DNA of 64,000 bases from Hasllibacter halocynthiae (GCF_003003095.1 NZ_PVTT01000002.1:1-64000); one strand, 5' to 3'; shown: positions 26,666 through 36,586, counted from the first letter of the stretch. Notes: generated by a model not told the origin, from the sequence alone. Program-made: numbers and translations.

Positions 26666-27729
26666 TGCTTCCTTCCGGCTCGACGATCGGCATCCTCGGC
26701 GGCGGCCAGCTGGGCCGAATGCTCGCGCTCGCGGCGGCGCGGCTGGGGCTGCGCGTCCGCATCTACGACCCGGACCCGCGGGCACCGGCGGGCGACGTGG
26801 CCTTCCACGATCCGGCGCGATGGGACGACGCCGATGCGCTGCGCCGTTTCGCCCGTGCCTGCGACGCGATCACCTACGAATGGGAGAACGTCCCCCCCAG
26901 GGCCCTCGACGTCGTGGAGGAGGTCCATGCGTTGCGCCCGTCGCGGCGCGCCATCGACGTCAGCGCCGACCGTCTGTCGGAGAAGACGTTCCTGAACGAG
27001 ATCGGCCTCGCCACCGCGCCCTTCGCGCCGGTCGGGGACGCAGCGTCGCTCGAGGCAGGGATGGCGGCGGTCGGCACCCCGGCGATCCTGAAGACGCGGC
27101 GGCTTGGTTACGACGGCAAGGGGCAGGTCGCCGTGAACGCGCCGGCGGATGCCGGTCCCGCGCTCGCGAAGATGTCCGGCGCACCCGCAATTCTGGAAGC
27201 CCGGATCGACTTCTCGTCCGAGATCAGCGTGATCGCGGCGCGTGGGGCGGATGGCGCGACGGCGGCGTTCGACCCGGGCCTCAACGTCCACGAAGACGGG
27301 ATCCTGCGCACGACGACCGTTCCGGCCCCCGTCCCCGCATCGGTGCGCCAGGACGCGGTGCTGCTGGCAGCCCGCATGCTCGATGCGCTCGACTATGTCG
27401 GTGTCCTGGGCGTCGAGTTCTTCGTCACACCCGGCGCGGGCCTCATCGTGAACGAGATCGCCCCGCGCGTGCACAATTCGGGGCACTGGACGCAAGCGGG
27501 ATGCGCGGTGGACCAGTTCGAGCAGCACGTGAGGGCGGTCGCGGGCTGGCCCCTCGGCGACGGCAGGCGTCATGCGGATGTCGTCATGGAGAACCTCCTC
27601 GGCGACGAAGTGCTGAGGGCGGAGGCTCTCGCGAACGAGCCGGGCGTTCAGCTGCACCTCTATGGCAAGGCGGAACCCCGGCCGGGCCGCAAGATGGGCC
27701 ATGTGAACCGCGTGACGAACCGCGCCTGA
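26665..27729 (+). CDS. purK: 5-(carboxyamino)imidazole ribonucleotide synthase
   Basis: ATP-grasp enzyme that makes N5-CAIR from AIR, bicarbonate and ATP, the substrate of PurE just upstream. The 354-residue protein opens with the nucleotide-fold strand TIGILGGGQLGRM, carries the ATP-grasp segment with KTRRLGYDGKGQ and ends with the EIAPRVHNSGHWT signature. The ATG at 26665 overlaps the purE stop; a GTG at 26662 is an alternative. Together purEK form a two-gene operon. Confidence 0.96.
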   Translation: MLPSGSTIGILGGGQLGRMLALAAARLGLRVRIYDPDPRAPAGDVAFHDPARWDDADALRRFARACDAITYEWENVPPRALDVVEEVHALRPSRRAIDVSADRLSEKTFLNEIGLATAPFAPVGDAASLEAGMAAVGTPAILKTRRLGYDGKGQVAVNAPADAGPALAKMSGAPAILEARIDFSSEISVIAARGADGATAAFDPGLNVHEDGILRTTTVPAPVPASVRQDAVLLAARMLDALDYVGVLGVEFFVTPGAGLIVNEIAPRVHNSGHWTQAGCAVDQFEQHVRAVAGWPLGDGRRHADVVMENLLGDEVLRAEALANEPGVQLHLYGKAEPRPGRKMGHVNRVTNRA

Positions 27730-27764
27730 CCCCTCCCGTTCGGAACGGGGCCGACCCGCAAAGG

Positions 27765-28481
27765 TCAGAGCCCGTCCGCGAGCACGTCCGTCATCCGCAG
27801 GTCGTGGTCGAACCGGCCCTCACGCAGGAAGGCGATCACTTCCGCGATGACGAGCGGGTTGTTCATCATGAACGTGTGCGTCGTCGGCAGCACGATGTGG
27901 TCGGCCATCCCCTCGAGACGCGTGGAGGCGACGCTGACCTTGCCGTCGTCGGCCCCTTCGATCACCGCCGAGTAGACCGGATTGAGCGAGCGGTTCCCCG
28001 CGATCACCCCCACGGGGAAGTTCGCGGCGGGCAGCGCTTCGGGCAGGCCGTCCGTGCCCAGTGCCATGCCTGCCGGCCCGTTGACCCATTCGAACGGCGG
28101 CAGCTCGCCCAAGGCATCGACGAGCTCGGAGCCATGGTTCGGCGGCGCCATCATCACCGTGCGCCCCATCCTCTCAGGCACGCCGCCCTCCGTGACCCAT
28201 AGGCGCAGCAGGATGCCGCCCATGGAATGGGTGACGAAATGGACGGTGCTCTCATCCGGGCAGCGCGACACCGCCTGCGGAATGCGGGCGATGAGGTCGG
28301 GCAGGCTCTCCTCGGTGGAGGGGTAGCCGTCGTTGACGACGGTGTAGCCCTGCCCCTCCAGCGCCTCCTCGAGGACGAGTAGGGACGATGGCCCCCGCGC
28401 AAGGCCGTGCAACAGCACTGCGCAATCCGCAAAGACCGGCAGGGGCGCGAGGACGATGAAGAGAACGAGGATTCGCATCAT
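27765..28481 (-). CDS. Secreted alpha/beta-hydrolase (lipase-like)
   Basis: A 238-residue hydrolase with a signal peptide (residues 1-18, cleaved after VFA). The fold markers are the oxyanion HG (25-26, LLHGLARG), nucleophile S86 in THSMGG, a likely acidic residue at D178/D179 and H202 in TTHTFMM. It resembles PGAP1/triacylglycerol-lipase-like proteins acting in the periplasm on esters. Only two cysteines follow the signal (C20 and C74), which could form a disulfide. Substrate unknown. Confidence 0.85.
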   Translation of the reverse strand: MMRILVLFIVLAPLPVFADCAVLLHGLARGPSSLLVLEEALEGQGYTVVNDGYPSTEESLPDLIARIPQAVSRCPDESTVHFVTHSMGGILLRLWVTEGGVPERMGRTVMMAPPNHGSELVDALGELPPFEWVNGPAGMALGTDGLPEALPAANFPVGVIAGNRSLNPVYSAVIEGADDGKVSVASTRLEGMADHIVLPTTHTFMMNNPLVIAEVIAFLREGRFDHDLRMTDVLADGL

Positions 28482-28549
28482 CCGAACATAGGACGGAGCA
28501 CGGCGGACATAAGGTTGACGCCGCGGCGGAAGTCCCTACCCCGCCGCAT

Positions 28550-29011
28550 ATGCCGATCCGTCTCGCAGTGCGCGCCGTGCTCGTGCACGGTGGTCGCCTC
28601 CTCGTCGTCAACGCGTGGCCAGGACGTCACGATCTCTTCTGCGCGCCGGGCGGCGGCGCGGAGATGCACCAATCCCTGCCCGACAATCTCGTTCGCGAGG
28701 TGCGGGAGGAGACCGGCTTGGAGATTCGCGTCGGGCCGCCCTGCCTCGTCAACGAGTTCCACGACCCGGATCGTCCGTTTCACCAAGTCGAAATGTTCTT
28801 CCGCTGTACGCTGGTCGTAGAGCGGACGGACCCGGTCCATATCGATCCCGCTCATGTCGATCCCGAAGGGGTCGTCACCCGCCGCCTTTGGATCAGCCGC
28901 CCCGAGGCCGAGGACATGACGACGGCCAAGAGGCTGCGTCCCGCTTCCCTTCCGGCCGCTGCCTGGGCACGAGGGATAGGCTACGATCCACTGGAGCCAC
29001 TGCTTCGCTGA
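28550..29011 (+). CDS. NUDIX hydrolase
   Basis: A 153-residue member of the NUDIX superfamily, which cleaves nucleoside diphosphates linked to another group. The NUDIX box lies at residues 35-57, ending in REVREETGL. The first box glutamate (Gx5E) is glutamine here (Q41 in EMHQSL), while the catalytic REVREE part is intact, so activity is likely retained. Substrate cannot be predicted. The protein starts close to a divergent lipase gene, sharing a 68-base upstream region. Confidence 0.88.
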   Translation: MPIRLAVRAVLVHGGRLLVVNAWPGRHDLFCAPGGGAEMHQSLPDNLVREVREETGLEIRVGPPCLVNEFHDPDRPFHQVEMFFRCTLVVERTDPVHIDPAHVDPEGVVTRRLWISRPEAEDMTTAKRLRPASLPAAAWARGIGYDPLEPLLR

Positions 29012-29157
29012 CGCAACGACTGATCGAGGCAACATACCACGAGATCGACGAATGAACTGCGGCTTCCGTGGGTTGGGCAGGCTACCCGTTCACAATCGTC
29101 AAGCCAAGAGCGTTGGCATGACCAGACGAGTTGCATGATGAGTGCCGAACCGCGCTT

Positions 29158-29190
29158 CCTGCCAAGTCCGCATCAAGCGGACTTGGCAGG
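29158..29190. repeat. Perfect 14-base inverted repeat
   Basis: The arms (CCTGCCAAGTCCGC and its exact complement) flank a 5-base loop ATCAA. It lies in the 224-base gap between the NUDIX gene and the PRC-barrel gene, nearer the latter's stop. No T tract follows on either strand, so it could be a terminator of convergent transcription or a dispersed palindromic element. Confidence 0.75.
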
Positions 29191-29196
29191 TGGGCC

Positions 29197-29221
29197 TTCA
29201 TTCCCGTTTGCGAGGAATGAA
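29197..29221. terminator. Second hairpin beside the 14-base inverted repeat
   Basis: An 8-base stem TTCATTCC/GGAATGAA with a 9-base loop, ending 15 bases before the stop codon of the minus-strand PRC-barrel gene. Tandem hairpins at the meeting point of two convergent genes fit transcription termination. Confidence 0.5.
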
Positions 29222-29235
29222 AGCCGCGGTCGGTC

Positions 29236-29622
29236 CTAGACGTAGTAGGCGGCTACGCCGTAGTAGGTGTGGGTCCGATCCTCCCAATCGCGGTCGCTGG
29301 CCCAGTTCTGGGTCCGCTCGGGCGCGCCCTTCAGCTGCTCCTCGGTGATGTCGGTGCGGTAGCCGTCGAGCGAGGTATCGTAGGTCAGCTTGGACCACGG
29401 CACGGGGTAGTGATCCTTCCCCATCCCGAGGAAGCCGCCGAAATCCATGACGGCGTAGGCGACGCGGCCGGACATCTTGTCGATCATCAGGTGGTCGATG
29501 CTACCGACCTTGTCGTCGCCGGCGCCGTAGACCGCAGTACCCTCGACCTTGGACGAGGAGATGAGGTTGCCCGTCTCGTTCTTGTCGGTGGGCTGCCCGG
29601 AATGCATGGCGGTGTCGGTCAT
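29236..29622 (-). CDS. PRC-barrel domain protein
   Basis: A 128-residue protein with a single PRC-barrel domain (about residues 18-95), opening LISSSKVEGTAVYGAGDDKVG and containing the IDHLMIDKMSGRVAYAV strand pattern. Free-standing PRC-barrel proteins are frequent in Alphaproteobacteria and often stress-induced; their biochemical role is unclear. The tail is aromatic-rich (HTYYGVAAYYV). ATG 29620-29622 follows GGAGG by seven bases. An EcfG-like promoter is possible upstream. Confidence 0.88.
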   Translation of the reverse strand: MTDTAMHSGQPTDKNETGNLISSSKVEGTAVYGAGDDKVGSIDHLMIDKMSGRVAYAVMDFGGFLGMGKDHYPVPWSKLTYDTSLDGYRTDITEEQLKGAPERTQNWASDRDWEDRTHTYYGVAAYYV

Positions 29623-29659
29623 GATGAACCTCCGTTGTCTTAGGCGTGTGCGTCGGAAC

Positions 29660-29687
29660 AACGCCGAAGGGGGGAGGAACTGTTTCC
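29660..29687 (-). promoter_or_regulatory. Possible EcfG-type general-stress promoter
   Basis: Minus strand GGAAAC (29682-29687) followed by CGTT (29660-29663), a spacer of 17-18 bases depending on how the extra A is counted. The consensus is GGAAC-N16-18-CGTT. It is a near match 40-65 bases upstream of the PRC-barrel start. Confidence 0.35.
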
Positions 29688-29748
29688 GTGAAATCACCAA
29701 AGGACCGCAGAAAGATCGATTGTCTGCAAAAGATTGCTCATGAACGAA

Positions 29749-29772
29749 AAGGGGCGCCCTGAGGCGCCCCTT
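29749..29772 (-). terminator. groEL terminator
   Basis: Perfect 10-base stem AAGGGGCGCC/GGCGCCCCTT with a 4-base loop, ending about 22 bases past the groEL stop. On the minus strand the stem runs into TTTTCGTT, giving a proper rho-independent terminator. Confidence 0.85.
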
Positions 29773-29794
29773 CCACGGGTCGGAATGGGCCGAC

Positions 29795-31444
<1,650 letters not shown>

Positions 31445-31492
31445 CTAACTGGGTATTTCGTTCCGAAGGAAGCGACTAGCGGCAGATCGCCT

Positions 31493-31780
31493 TCAGGCGA
31501 TGATCCCCATGATGTCGCTCTCCTTCATGATCAGCATCTCCTCGCCGTCGAGGGTGACCTCGGTGCCGGACCACTTGCCAAACAGCACCTTGTCGCCGGC
31601 CTTGACGGCGGGGGCGATCAGCTCGCCGGAATCCTTGCGCGCGCCTTCCCCGACGGAGACCACCTCGCCCTCGGCGGGCTTCTCCTTGGCGGTGTCGGGG
31701 ATGATCAGACCGCCCTTGGTCTTCTCGTCGGACTCGACGCGCTTGACGAGCACGCGGTCGTGCAGCGGAGTGAAGGCCAT
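31493..31780 (-). CDS. groES: Co-chaperonin GroES
   Basis: Lid subunit of the GroEL cage. The 95-residue protein begins [15 protein letters not shown], contains the mobile loop ([17 protein letters not shown] region) and ends in [12 protein letters not shown]. Length and sequence are standard. ATG 31778-31780 with GAGGAG upstream. First gene of the groESL operon; a CIRCE operator and a promoter lie within 100 bases upstream. Confidence 0.98.
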   Translation of the reverse strand: MAFTPLHDRVLVKRVESDEKTKGGLIIPDTAKEKPAEGEVVSVGEGARKDSGELIAPAVKAGDKVLFGKWSGTEVTLDGEEMLIMKESDIMGIIA

Positions 31781-31809
31781 GATCGGCTCCTCTACCTGTT
31801 GTCTACCTC

Positions 31810-31834
31810 TGGCACTCACCAGAGGAGAGTGCCA
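31810..31834 (-). promoter_or_regulatory. CIRCE operator (HrcA binding site) of groESL
   Basis: TGGCACTC, 9-base spacer, GAGTGCCA: the perfect inverted repeat of CIRCE (consensus TTAGCACTC-N9-GAGTGCTAA). It lies 30 bases upstream of the groES ATG, just after the predicted -10, so HrcA would block transcription until heat stress. hrcA itself is not in the window. Confidence 0.92.
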
Positions 31835-31842
31835 ACGCTGGC

Positions 31843-31871
31843 GAGTTAGGAGAGCGGCGCGCGGGCGTCAA
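31843..31871 (-). promoter_or_regulatory. groESL promoter (sigma-70-like)
   Basis: Minus strand -35 TTGACG (31866-31871), 17-base spacer, -10 TAACTC (31843-31848). The CIRCE repeat starts eight bases downstream of the -10, covering the expected transcription start. Confidence 0.6.
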
Positions 31872-31979
31872 CAGGTCCGAGGGGCGGATAATTCGACGGT
31901 GGATGGCATGGCGTTAACCAGATCTTAATTCTTCCGTGCTGCGGCTAGGAATCCTCGCCATGCACCATAGATCCTGTCC

Positions 31980-32390
31980 ATGTTGCAGGAGATGTGGGAA
32001 GAGCTCCAGATGGGCGCGTTCGTGTGCACCGTCATCCTCGGAGGCGAGGATCAGGTACGGTTGTACTACGACGTTGAAGGCATCCGCCACTTCGTCGTCG
32101 CCGACTGCTTGACCGAGGACGAGATCTGGGAGTTCGGGATCGAAGGGCGGAGTTCGTTCGACAGCATCCATCAGGCCTTGTTCGCCGCCGAGTTGACCGG
32201 CCGTGATCCGAGCGTGATGATCTTCATGGACGGAGACGCCGAAGGCGCGGAGGCGTTTCAGATCCGCACTGTCGCAACCGAGGCCGGCGTCAGCTACGAG
32301 ACCATGCCTTCGCAGGGCATCGTGCGGCAGGCGCAGGTCGACTGGCTCAGGCGGCAGAGCCGCGAGGCGCAGGGATTCCCGACCAGGTGA
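31980..32390 (+). CDS. Hypothetical protein
   Basis: A 136-residue soluble, acidic protein I do not recognise. It has a strand-rich middle (AFVCTVILGG, VRLYYDVEG, HFVVADCL), a helical middle around FDSIHQALFAAEL and a basic C-terminus (RQAQVDWLRRQSREAQ). G+C is slightly lower than the neighbours. No signal or membrane segment is seen. The ATG at 31980 has no clear ribosome-binding site; ATG at 31992 or 32010 could also serve. It is divergent from groES and precedes the pyrophosphatase gene by 55 bases. Confidence 0.6.
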   Translation: MLQEMWEELQMGAFVCTVILGGEDQVRLYYDVEGIRHFVVADCLTEDEIWEFGIEGRSSFDSIHQALFAAELTGRDPSVMIFMDGDAEGAEAFQIRTVATEAGVSYETMPSQGIVRQAQVDWLRRQSREAQGFPTR

Positions 32391-32445
32391 CACCTCGATC
32401 GGGCGGCGCTAAGGCCCCGGCATATCCGATCCGCGAGAGGCCCCC

Positions 32446-33354
32446 ATGATCCGAGTATTCGGTCACAAGTCCCCCGACACCGACTCCACCGCCGCACCCA
32501 TCCTCTGGGCCTGGCATCTGAACGGATCCGGCCGCGAGGCGCGCCCTGCCCTCCTCGGCGAGCCAAACACCGAAGCCCTCTTCGTCCTGGACCGCTGGTC
32601 GCTGGAGAGGCCCGAGGTGATCGAGGCGGCGACGGGCGACGTGGTGGTCGTGGACACGAACAACCCCGCCGAGTTGCCCGACCTCGCGGATGCCGATGTG
32701 ATCGGGATCATCGACCATCACCGCCTCGTCGGCGGCATCGAGACCGCGGGGCCCATCGACGTCACCATCCGGCCGCTGGCCTGCACCGTCACCGTCATGG
32801 CCGAGATGATGGGCGACGAGCGCGTGATGTCCGCCCCCGAAGGCGTGCGCGGCGCGGCCCTCTCCGCGATCCTGTCCGACACGCTCGAGTTCCGCTCGCC
32901 GACCACCACACCCCGCGACCGCGACTTGGCCGAGAGGCTGGCGGAAGGTCTCGGCGTCTCGATCCCCGACTATGCGGCCGAGATGTTCGCCGCGAAGTCC
33001 GACGTCTCGGCCTTCTCGGAGGCCGAGCTTATCCGCATGGACTCCAAGGAGGTCGAGGTCGGCTCTCTGCGGTTCCGCGTCTCCGTGCTCGAGACGACCT
33101 CCCCCGAGCAGATCCTCGGGCGGAAGGACGCCCTCCTCGACGCGATGCCGAAGGTCGCCGTCGAGGACGGCCTGAACGAGGTGCTGCTCTTCGTCGTCGA
33201 CATCCTGCGGGAGGAGGCACATCTCCTCCTGTCCTCCGACCTCTCCCGCGGGGTCGCCGAGAAGAGCTTCGGCGCGAAGGCGGAGGGCGACGTCGTCGTG
33301 CTGCCGGGGGTCATGAGCCGCAAAAAGCAGATCATCCCGGCGCTGAAGGCGTAG
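32446..33354 (+). CDS. ppaC: Manganese-dependent inorganic pyrophosphatase (family II)
   Basis: Hydrolyses pyrophosphate to phosphate, pulling biosynthetic reactions forward. The 302-residue DHH-family enzyme shows metal ligands H7, D11 and D13 (FGHKSPDTDS), D70 (VVDTNN) and the DHH motif at 90-92 (IIDHHRL), plus the C-terminal DHHA2 domain with SRKKQIIP for substrate binding. ATG at 32446 follows GAGAGG. A family II enzyme in place of the usual family I is common in Rhodobacterales. Confidence 0.95.
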   Translation: MIRVFGHKSPDTDSTAAPILWAWHLNGSGREARPALLGEPNTEALFVLDRWSLERPEVIEAATGDVVVVDTNNPAELPDLADADVIGIIDHHRLVGGIETAGPIDVTIRPLACTVTVMAEMMGDERVMSAPEGVRGAALSAILSDTLEFRSPTTTPRDRDLAERLAEGLGVSIPDYAAEMFAAKSDVSAFSEAELIRMDSKEVEVGSLRFRVSVLETTSPEQILGRKDALLDAMPKVAVEDGLNEVLLFVVDILREEAHLLLSSDLSRGVAEKSFGAKAEGDVVVLPGVMSRKKQIIPALKA

Positions 33355-33430
33355 CATCACGCCGGTTCCGGGTCGCCTGGACGGGCCGGCGCATTTCAGG
33401 GGGCAGCGATCCATCCTCTGGAGGCTCGCC

Positions 33431-34210
33431 ATGAATCTTCGCGACCTTCATGTCCCCGGTGACTCCTTCGTTCTCGCCAACGCCTGGGACCGCGGTACCG
33501 CCCGACTGTTCGAAGGCCTGGGGGCCAAGGCCGTCGCCACCTCGTCGGTGGCCCATGCCTTCACCCTCGGGCGGACCGACGGGGCCGTGACCTTGGACGA
33601 GGCGCTGGGACAAGCCGCGGCGCTTGCGGGGGCGGTGGACGTGCCGCTGGCCATCGACTTCGAGGACGGGTTCGCGAGGGTGCCGGAGGATTTCGTCGGG
33701 ATCGTCGCACGCGCCGCGGCGACAGGGGCCGCCGGGATCAGCGTCGAGGATCATCGCCGCGATGCCGCGCCCTATCCGCTCGAGGAAGCCGTTGCCCGGG
33801 TCGGGGCCGCCGCCGCGGCTTGCCGGGCCCAGGGGCTGCACCTGACGGCCCGCGCCGACGGGGTGATGCACGGCGCCTACGACGTGGCCGAGGCGGTGCG
33901 ACGGCTGACGGCCTTCGCGGGGGCCGGGGCGGACTGCCTCTACGCGCCCGCGCTGCCGGACGACGACGCGATCCGGCGCATCGTGGCGATCGGCCCGCCG
34001 GTCAACGTCCTCGCGGCCGGCGATGCCTTGGGAAGCGACCTGGCACATTACGCAGCGCTCGGCGTCGCTCGGGTCTCGCTGGGTTCGACGCCGATGCGTC
34101 TTGTGCAGCGCACGCTCCTCGACGCCGCGGCGCCGCTCCTCGGGGAGGGGCGGATCACGGCGCTGCGTCATGCGCCCCCCGCCGACGAGGTCGACCGTTT
34201 CCTCGGATGA
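33431..34210 (+). CDS. Isocitrate lyase/PEP mutase-like protein
   Basis: A 259-residue TIM-barrel protein of the PEP mutase/isocitrate lyase superfamily. The magnesium-site strand appears as AIDFEDGF (D76, E78), with SVEDH further on. The cysteine-containing catalytic loop (K-C-G-H type) of isocitrate and methylisocitrate lyases is absent, so it is probably not a glyoxylate-cycle enzyme; oxaloacetate or phosphonate-related chemistry is possible. ATG follows GGAGG. The stop is followed by a strong hairpin before the HAD gene. Confidence 0.85.
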   Translation: MNLRDLHVPGDSFVLANAWDRGTARLFEGLGAKAVATSSVAHAFTLGRTDGAVTLDEALGQAAALAGAVDVPLAIDFEDGFARVPEDFVGIVARAAATGAAGISVEDHRRDAAPYPLEEAVARVGAAAAACRAQGLHLTARADGVMHGAYDVAEAVRRLTAFAGAGADCLYAPALPDDDAIRRIVAIGPPVNVLAAGDALGSDLAHYAALGVARVSLGSTPMRLVQRTLLDAAAPLLGEGRITALRHAPPADEVDRFLG

Positions 34211-34213
34211 CGG

Positions 34214-34237
34214 CCTTGCCCCCGTTGGGGGGCAAGG
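34214..34237. terminator. Hairpin between the PEP-mutase-like and HAD genes
   Basis: Ten-base stem CCTTGCCCCC/GGGGGCAAGG with a 4-base loop, four bases past the upstream stop and 14 bases before the next ATG. No T tract. It may terminate the first gene or shape the leader of the second. Confidence 0.55.
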
Positions 34238-34250
34238 TAGGTCGCGGGGC

Positions 34251-35126
34251 ATGACCCGGATCATCTCCTCCCTCGCCGAGATCGCCCCGAGCTACCGCGC
34301 CGCGTTCGTGGATCTCTGGGGCTGCGTCCATGATGGCGTGCGCGCCTTCCCCGAGGCGGTGGCGGCCCTTCGCGCCTTCGCGGATGCGGGTGGCATCGTC
34401 GTGCTCCTCACCAACTCGCCCCGTCCGCGCACGGGCGTGATGGCGCAGCTCGAGCAGCTCGGCGTGCCGGAGGACTGCTGGGACGCGATCGCCACCTCCG
34501 GCGACAGCGCGCGGGCGGCCATGTTCCGAGGGATGGTGGGCCGGAAGGTCTGGTCCATCGGCGAGTTCGGCGATTTCGACTTCTTCGAGGCGCCCGCCAT
34601 CGTCGCGGATCCCCTTCCCATCGAGCGGGTGCCCCTCGACCAGGCGGAGGGCATCGTCGCCCTCGGGCCCGAGGATCCATTCGCCGACCCCGCCGTCTAC
34701 CGGCCGCAATTCCTCGCCGCCAAGCAGCGGGGCCTCAAGCTGCTCTGCGCGAACCCCGACATCGTCGTCGACCGGGGCGAGCGGCGCGAATGGTGCGCGG
34801 GGGCGCTGGCCGCCCTCTACACCGAGATGGGCGGCGAGAGCCTCTACTTCGGCAAGCCGCACCCGCCGATCTACGACCTCGCCCGGCGGCGGCTGGCCCG
34901 AATCGCGGACATCCCGGACGAGGAGATCCTTTGCATCGGCGACGGGGTGGGAACCGACATTCTCGGCGCGCAGGGCGAAGGGTTGGACAGCCTCTTCCTG
35001 GCCGGCGGCCTCGCCGCGCGGGACACCGGAACCGGACCGACCGGCGGCCCCGACGAGCGGCGCCTGCTCGGCTACCTCGAAGCGGAAGGCGTCACGCCAG
35101 ATTACGTCATGGGCCGCCTTCGCTGA
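34251..35126 (+). CDS. TIGR01459-type HAD-IIA phosphatase-like protein
   Basis: A 291-residue haloacid-dehalogenase fold protein of subclass IIA. Motif I is D21-L-W in VDLWGCVHDG, where most HADs have a second aspartate; this W is typical of TIGR01459 members. Later motifs are LLTNSPRP (motif II), FGKPHPPIYD (motif III lysine) and CIGDGVGTDILGA (motif IV). Substrate is unknown; NagD-like nucleotide or sugar phosphates are possible. ribF follows 84 bases downstream on the same strand. Confidence 0.9.
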   Translation: MTRIISSLAEIAPSYRAAFVDLWGCVHDGVRAFPEAVAALRAFADAGGIVVLLTNSPRPRTGVMAQLEQLGVPEDCWDAIATSGDSARAAMFRGMVGRKVWSIGEFGDFDFFEAPAIVADPLPIERVPLDQAEGIVALGPEDPFADPAVYRPQFLAAKQRGLKLLCANPDIVVDRGERREWCAGALAALYTEMGGESLYFGKPHPPIYDLARRRLARIADIPDEEILCIGDGVGTDILGAQGEGLDSLFLAGGLAARDTGTGPTGGPDERRLLGYLEAEGVTPDYVMGRLR

Positions 35127-35210
35127 GGGCAGGTCCACCGGCATGCGGCCGTCCCGGCACCCTCGTGCCCCGCTTGCCCCCCGCCCCGCCCGCCGCTAGC
35201 CCGCGCGGCG

Positions 35211-36146
35211 ATGGAGACGCTCGTCATCAGGGGCCGCGACCGCGGCGAGGCACCGGCCGGCTGCGTGGCGGCCATGGGCAATTTCGACGGCGTGCATCTC
35301 GGCCATCGCGCGGTCATCGAAGCTGCCCGCGTCGAGGCCGAACGGCGCGGCGCCCCGCTCGCGGTGCTCACCTTCGAGCCGCACCCGCGCGAGCATTTCG
35401 CCCCCCAGAGCGGACCGTTCCGGCTGATGTCCCCCGCCGCCCGGGCCGAGCGCCTCGCCCAGCTCGGCGTGGACGTCGTGTTCGAGGTGCCGTTCGACGA
35501 TCGGCTCGCCGCGCTGGGCGCGGAGGGGTTCGTCGACGAGGTGATCCATCGAGGCCTCGGGCTGTCGCACGTCGTGACGGGCGCGGACTTCCGATTCGGC
35601 AAGGATCGCGAGGGGGATGCCGAGGCGCTGGCGGCGCTATGCGGGGCCCGGGGTATCGGGACCACGGCGCTGCCCGTCGTCGACCTCCAGGGGGCGGAGG
35701 TGTCCTCGACCGCGATCCGCGCGGCGCTGAGCGAGGGCCGCCCGGAGGAGGCGGCGCGGATGCTCGGCCATCTGCACCGCATCGTCGGCCCGGTCGAGCA
35801 CGGCGAGAAGCGGGGCCGCACCTTGGGCTTTCCGACAGCGAACCTTTCGCTCGGAGGGCTGCACAGGCCGCGCTTCGGGGTCTATGCCGTCCGCGCCGAC
35901 GTGCTGTCGGGACCCCATGCCGGCCGCTACGACGGCGCCGCCTCGCTGGGCGTGCGGCCCCAGTACGGTGGCGGGACGCCGAACCTGGAGACGTTCATCC
36001 TGGACTTCGACGGCGACCTCTACGGCGAGACCCTGTCGGTCGGGCTCGCCCGCTTCATCCGCCCGGAAGGGGTCTTCCCCACCCAGGAGGCCTTCCTCGC
36101 CCGGATGCGCGAGGACGTCGCCGAGGCACGGAAGTGCCTCGCATGA
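35211..36146 (+). CDS. ribF: Bifunctional riboflavin kinase / FAD synthetase
   Basis: Makes FMN and then FAD from riboflavin. The 311-residue enzyme has an N-terminal nucleotidyltransferase (AMGNFDGVHLGHRAV at about residues 23-37, later TGADFRFGKDREGD) and a C-terminal riboflavin kinase (about 185-311) with RGRTLGFPTANL and ASLGVRPQYGGG. The stop overlaps the ycgN-like gene by ATGA, making a three-gene overlapping run with the threonine aldolase. Confidence 0.96.
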   Translation: METLVIRGRDRGEAPAGCVAAMGNFDGVHLGHRAVIEAARVEAERRGAPLAVLTFEPHPREHFAPQSGPFRLMSPAARAERLAQLGVDVVFEVPFDDRLAALGAEGFVDEVIHRGLGLSHVVTGADFRFGKDREGDAEALAALCGARGIGTTALPVVDLQGAEVSSTAIRAALSEGRPEEAARMLGHLHRIVGPVEHGEKRGRTLGFPTANLSLGGLHRPRFGVYAVRADVLSGPHAGRYDGAASLGVRPQYGGGTPNLETFILDFDGDLYGETLSVGLARFIRPEGVFPTQEAFLARMREDVAEARKCLA

Positions 36147-36586
36147 GGGACCGGTTCTGGGAACGGCACCGCCTCTGCGACCTGTCGCGGGAGGAGTGGG
36201 AGGCGCTCTGCGACGGCTGCGGCAAGTGCTGCCTGAACAAGCTGGAGGATGCCGACACCGGGAAGGTCCACCTGACGCGCGTGGCCTGCCGGCTGTTCGA
36301 CGGGGACAGCTGCCGCTGCATGGACTACCCGAACCGGACGCGGCACGTGCCCGAATGCGTGGTGCTGACGCCCCGGACGGTCGGACGGCATGCCTACTGG
36401 CTACCCGAGACCTGCGCCTACAAGCGGCTTCACGAAGGGAACGACCTTCCCGGCTGGCACCCGCTGCTGACGGGCGATCCGGCTTCCGTGCACGTGGCGG
36501 GCGTCTCCGCGCAGGGCTGGACCGTTCCGGAGACCGAGGTGGACGAGGAGGACTGGGAGGAGATGCTGGTGGAGGAGCCGACGTGA
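36143..36586 (+). CDS. YcgN/UPF0260 cysteine-cluster protein
   Basis: A 147-residue protein with the cysteine pattern CDGCGKCC near residues 28-35, followed by CRLFDGDSCRCMDY and CVVLT, matching the UPF0260/YcgN family, likely a metal or iron-sulfur centre. Function is not known. ATG overlaps the ribF stop and the stop overlaps the next GTG, so expression is probably coupled. The acidic tail (EVDEEDWEEMLVEE) is family-typical. Confidence 0.9.
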   Translation: MRDRFWERHRLCDLSREEWEALCDGCGKCCLNKLEDADTGKVHLTRVACRLFDGDSCRCMDYPNRTRHVPECVVLTPRTVGRHAYWLPETCAYKRLHEGNDLPGWHPLLTGDPASVHVAGVSAQGWTVPETEVDEEDWEEMLVEEPT

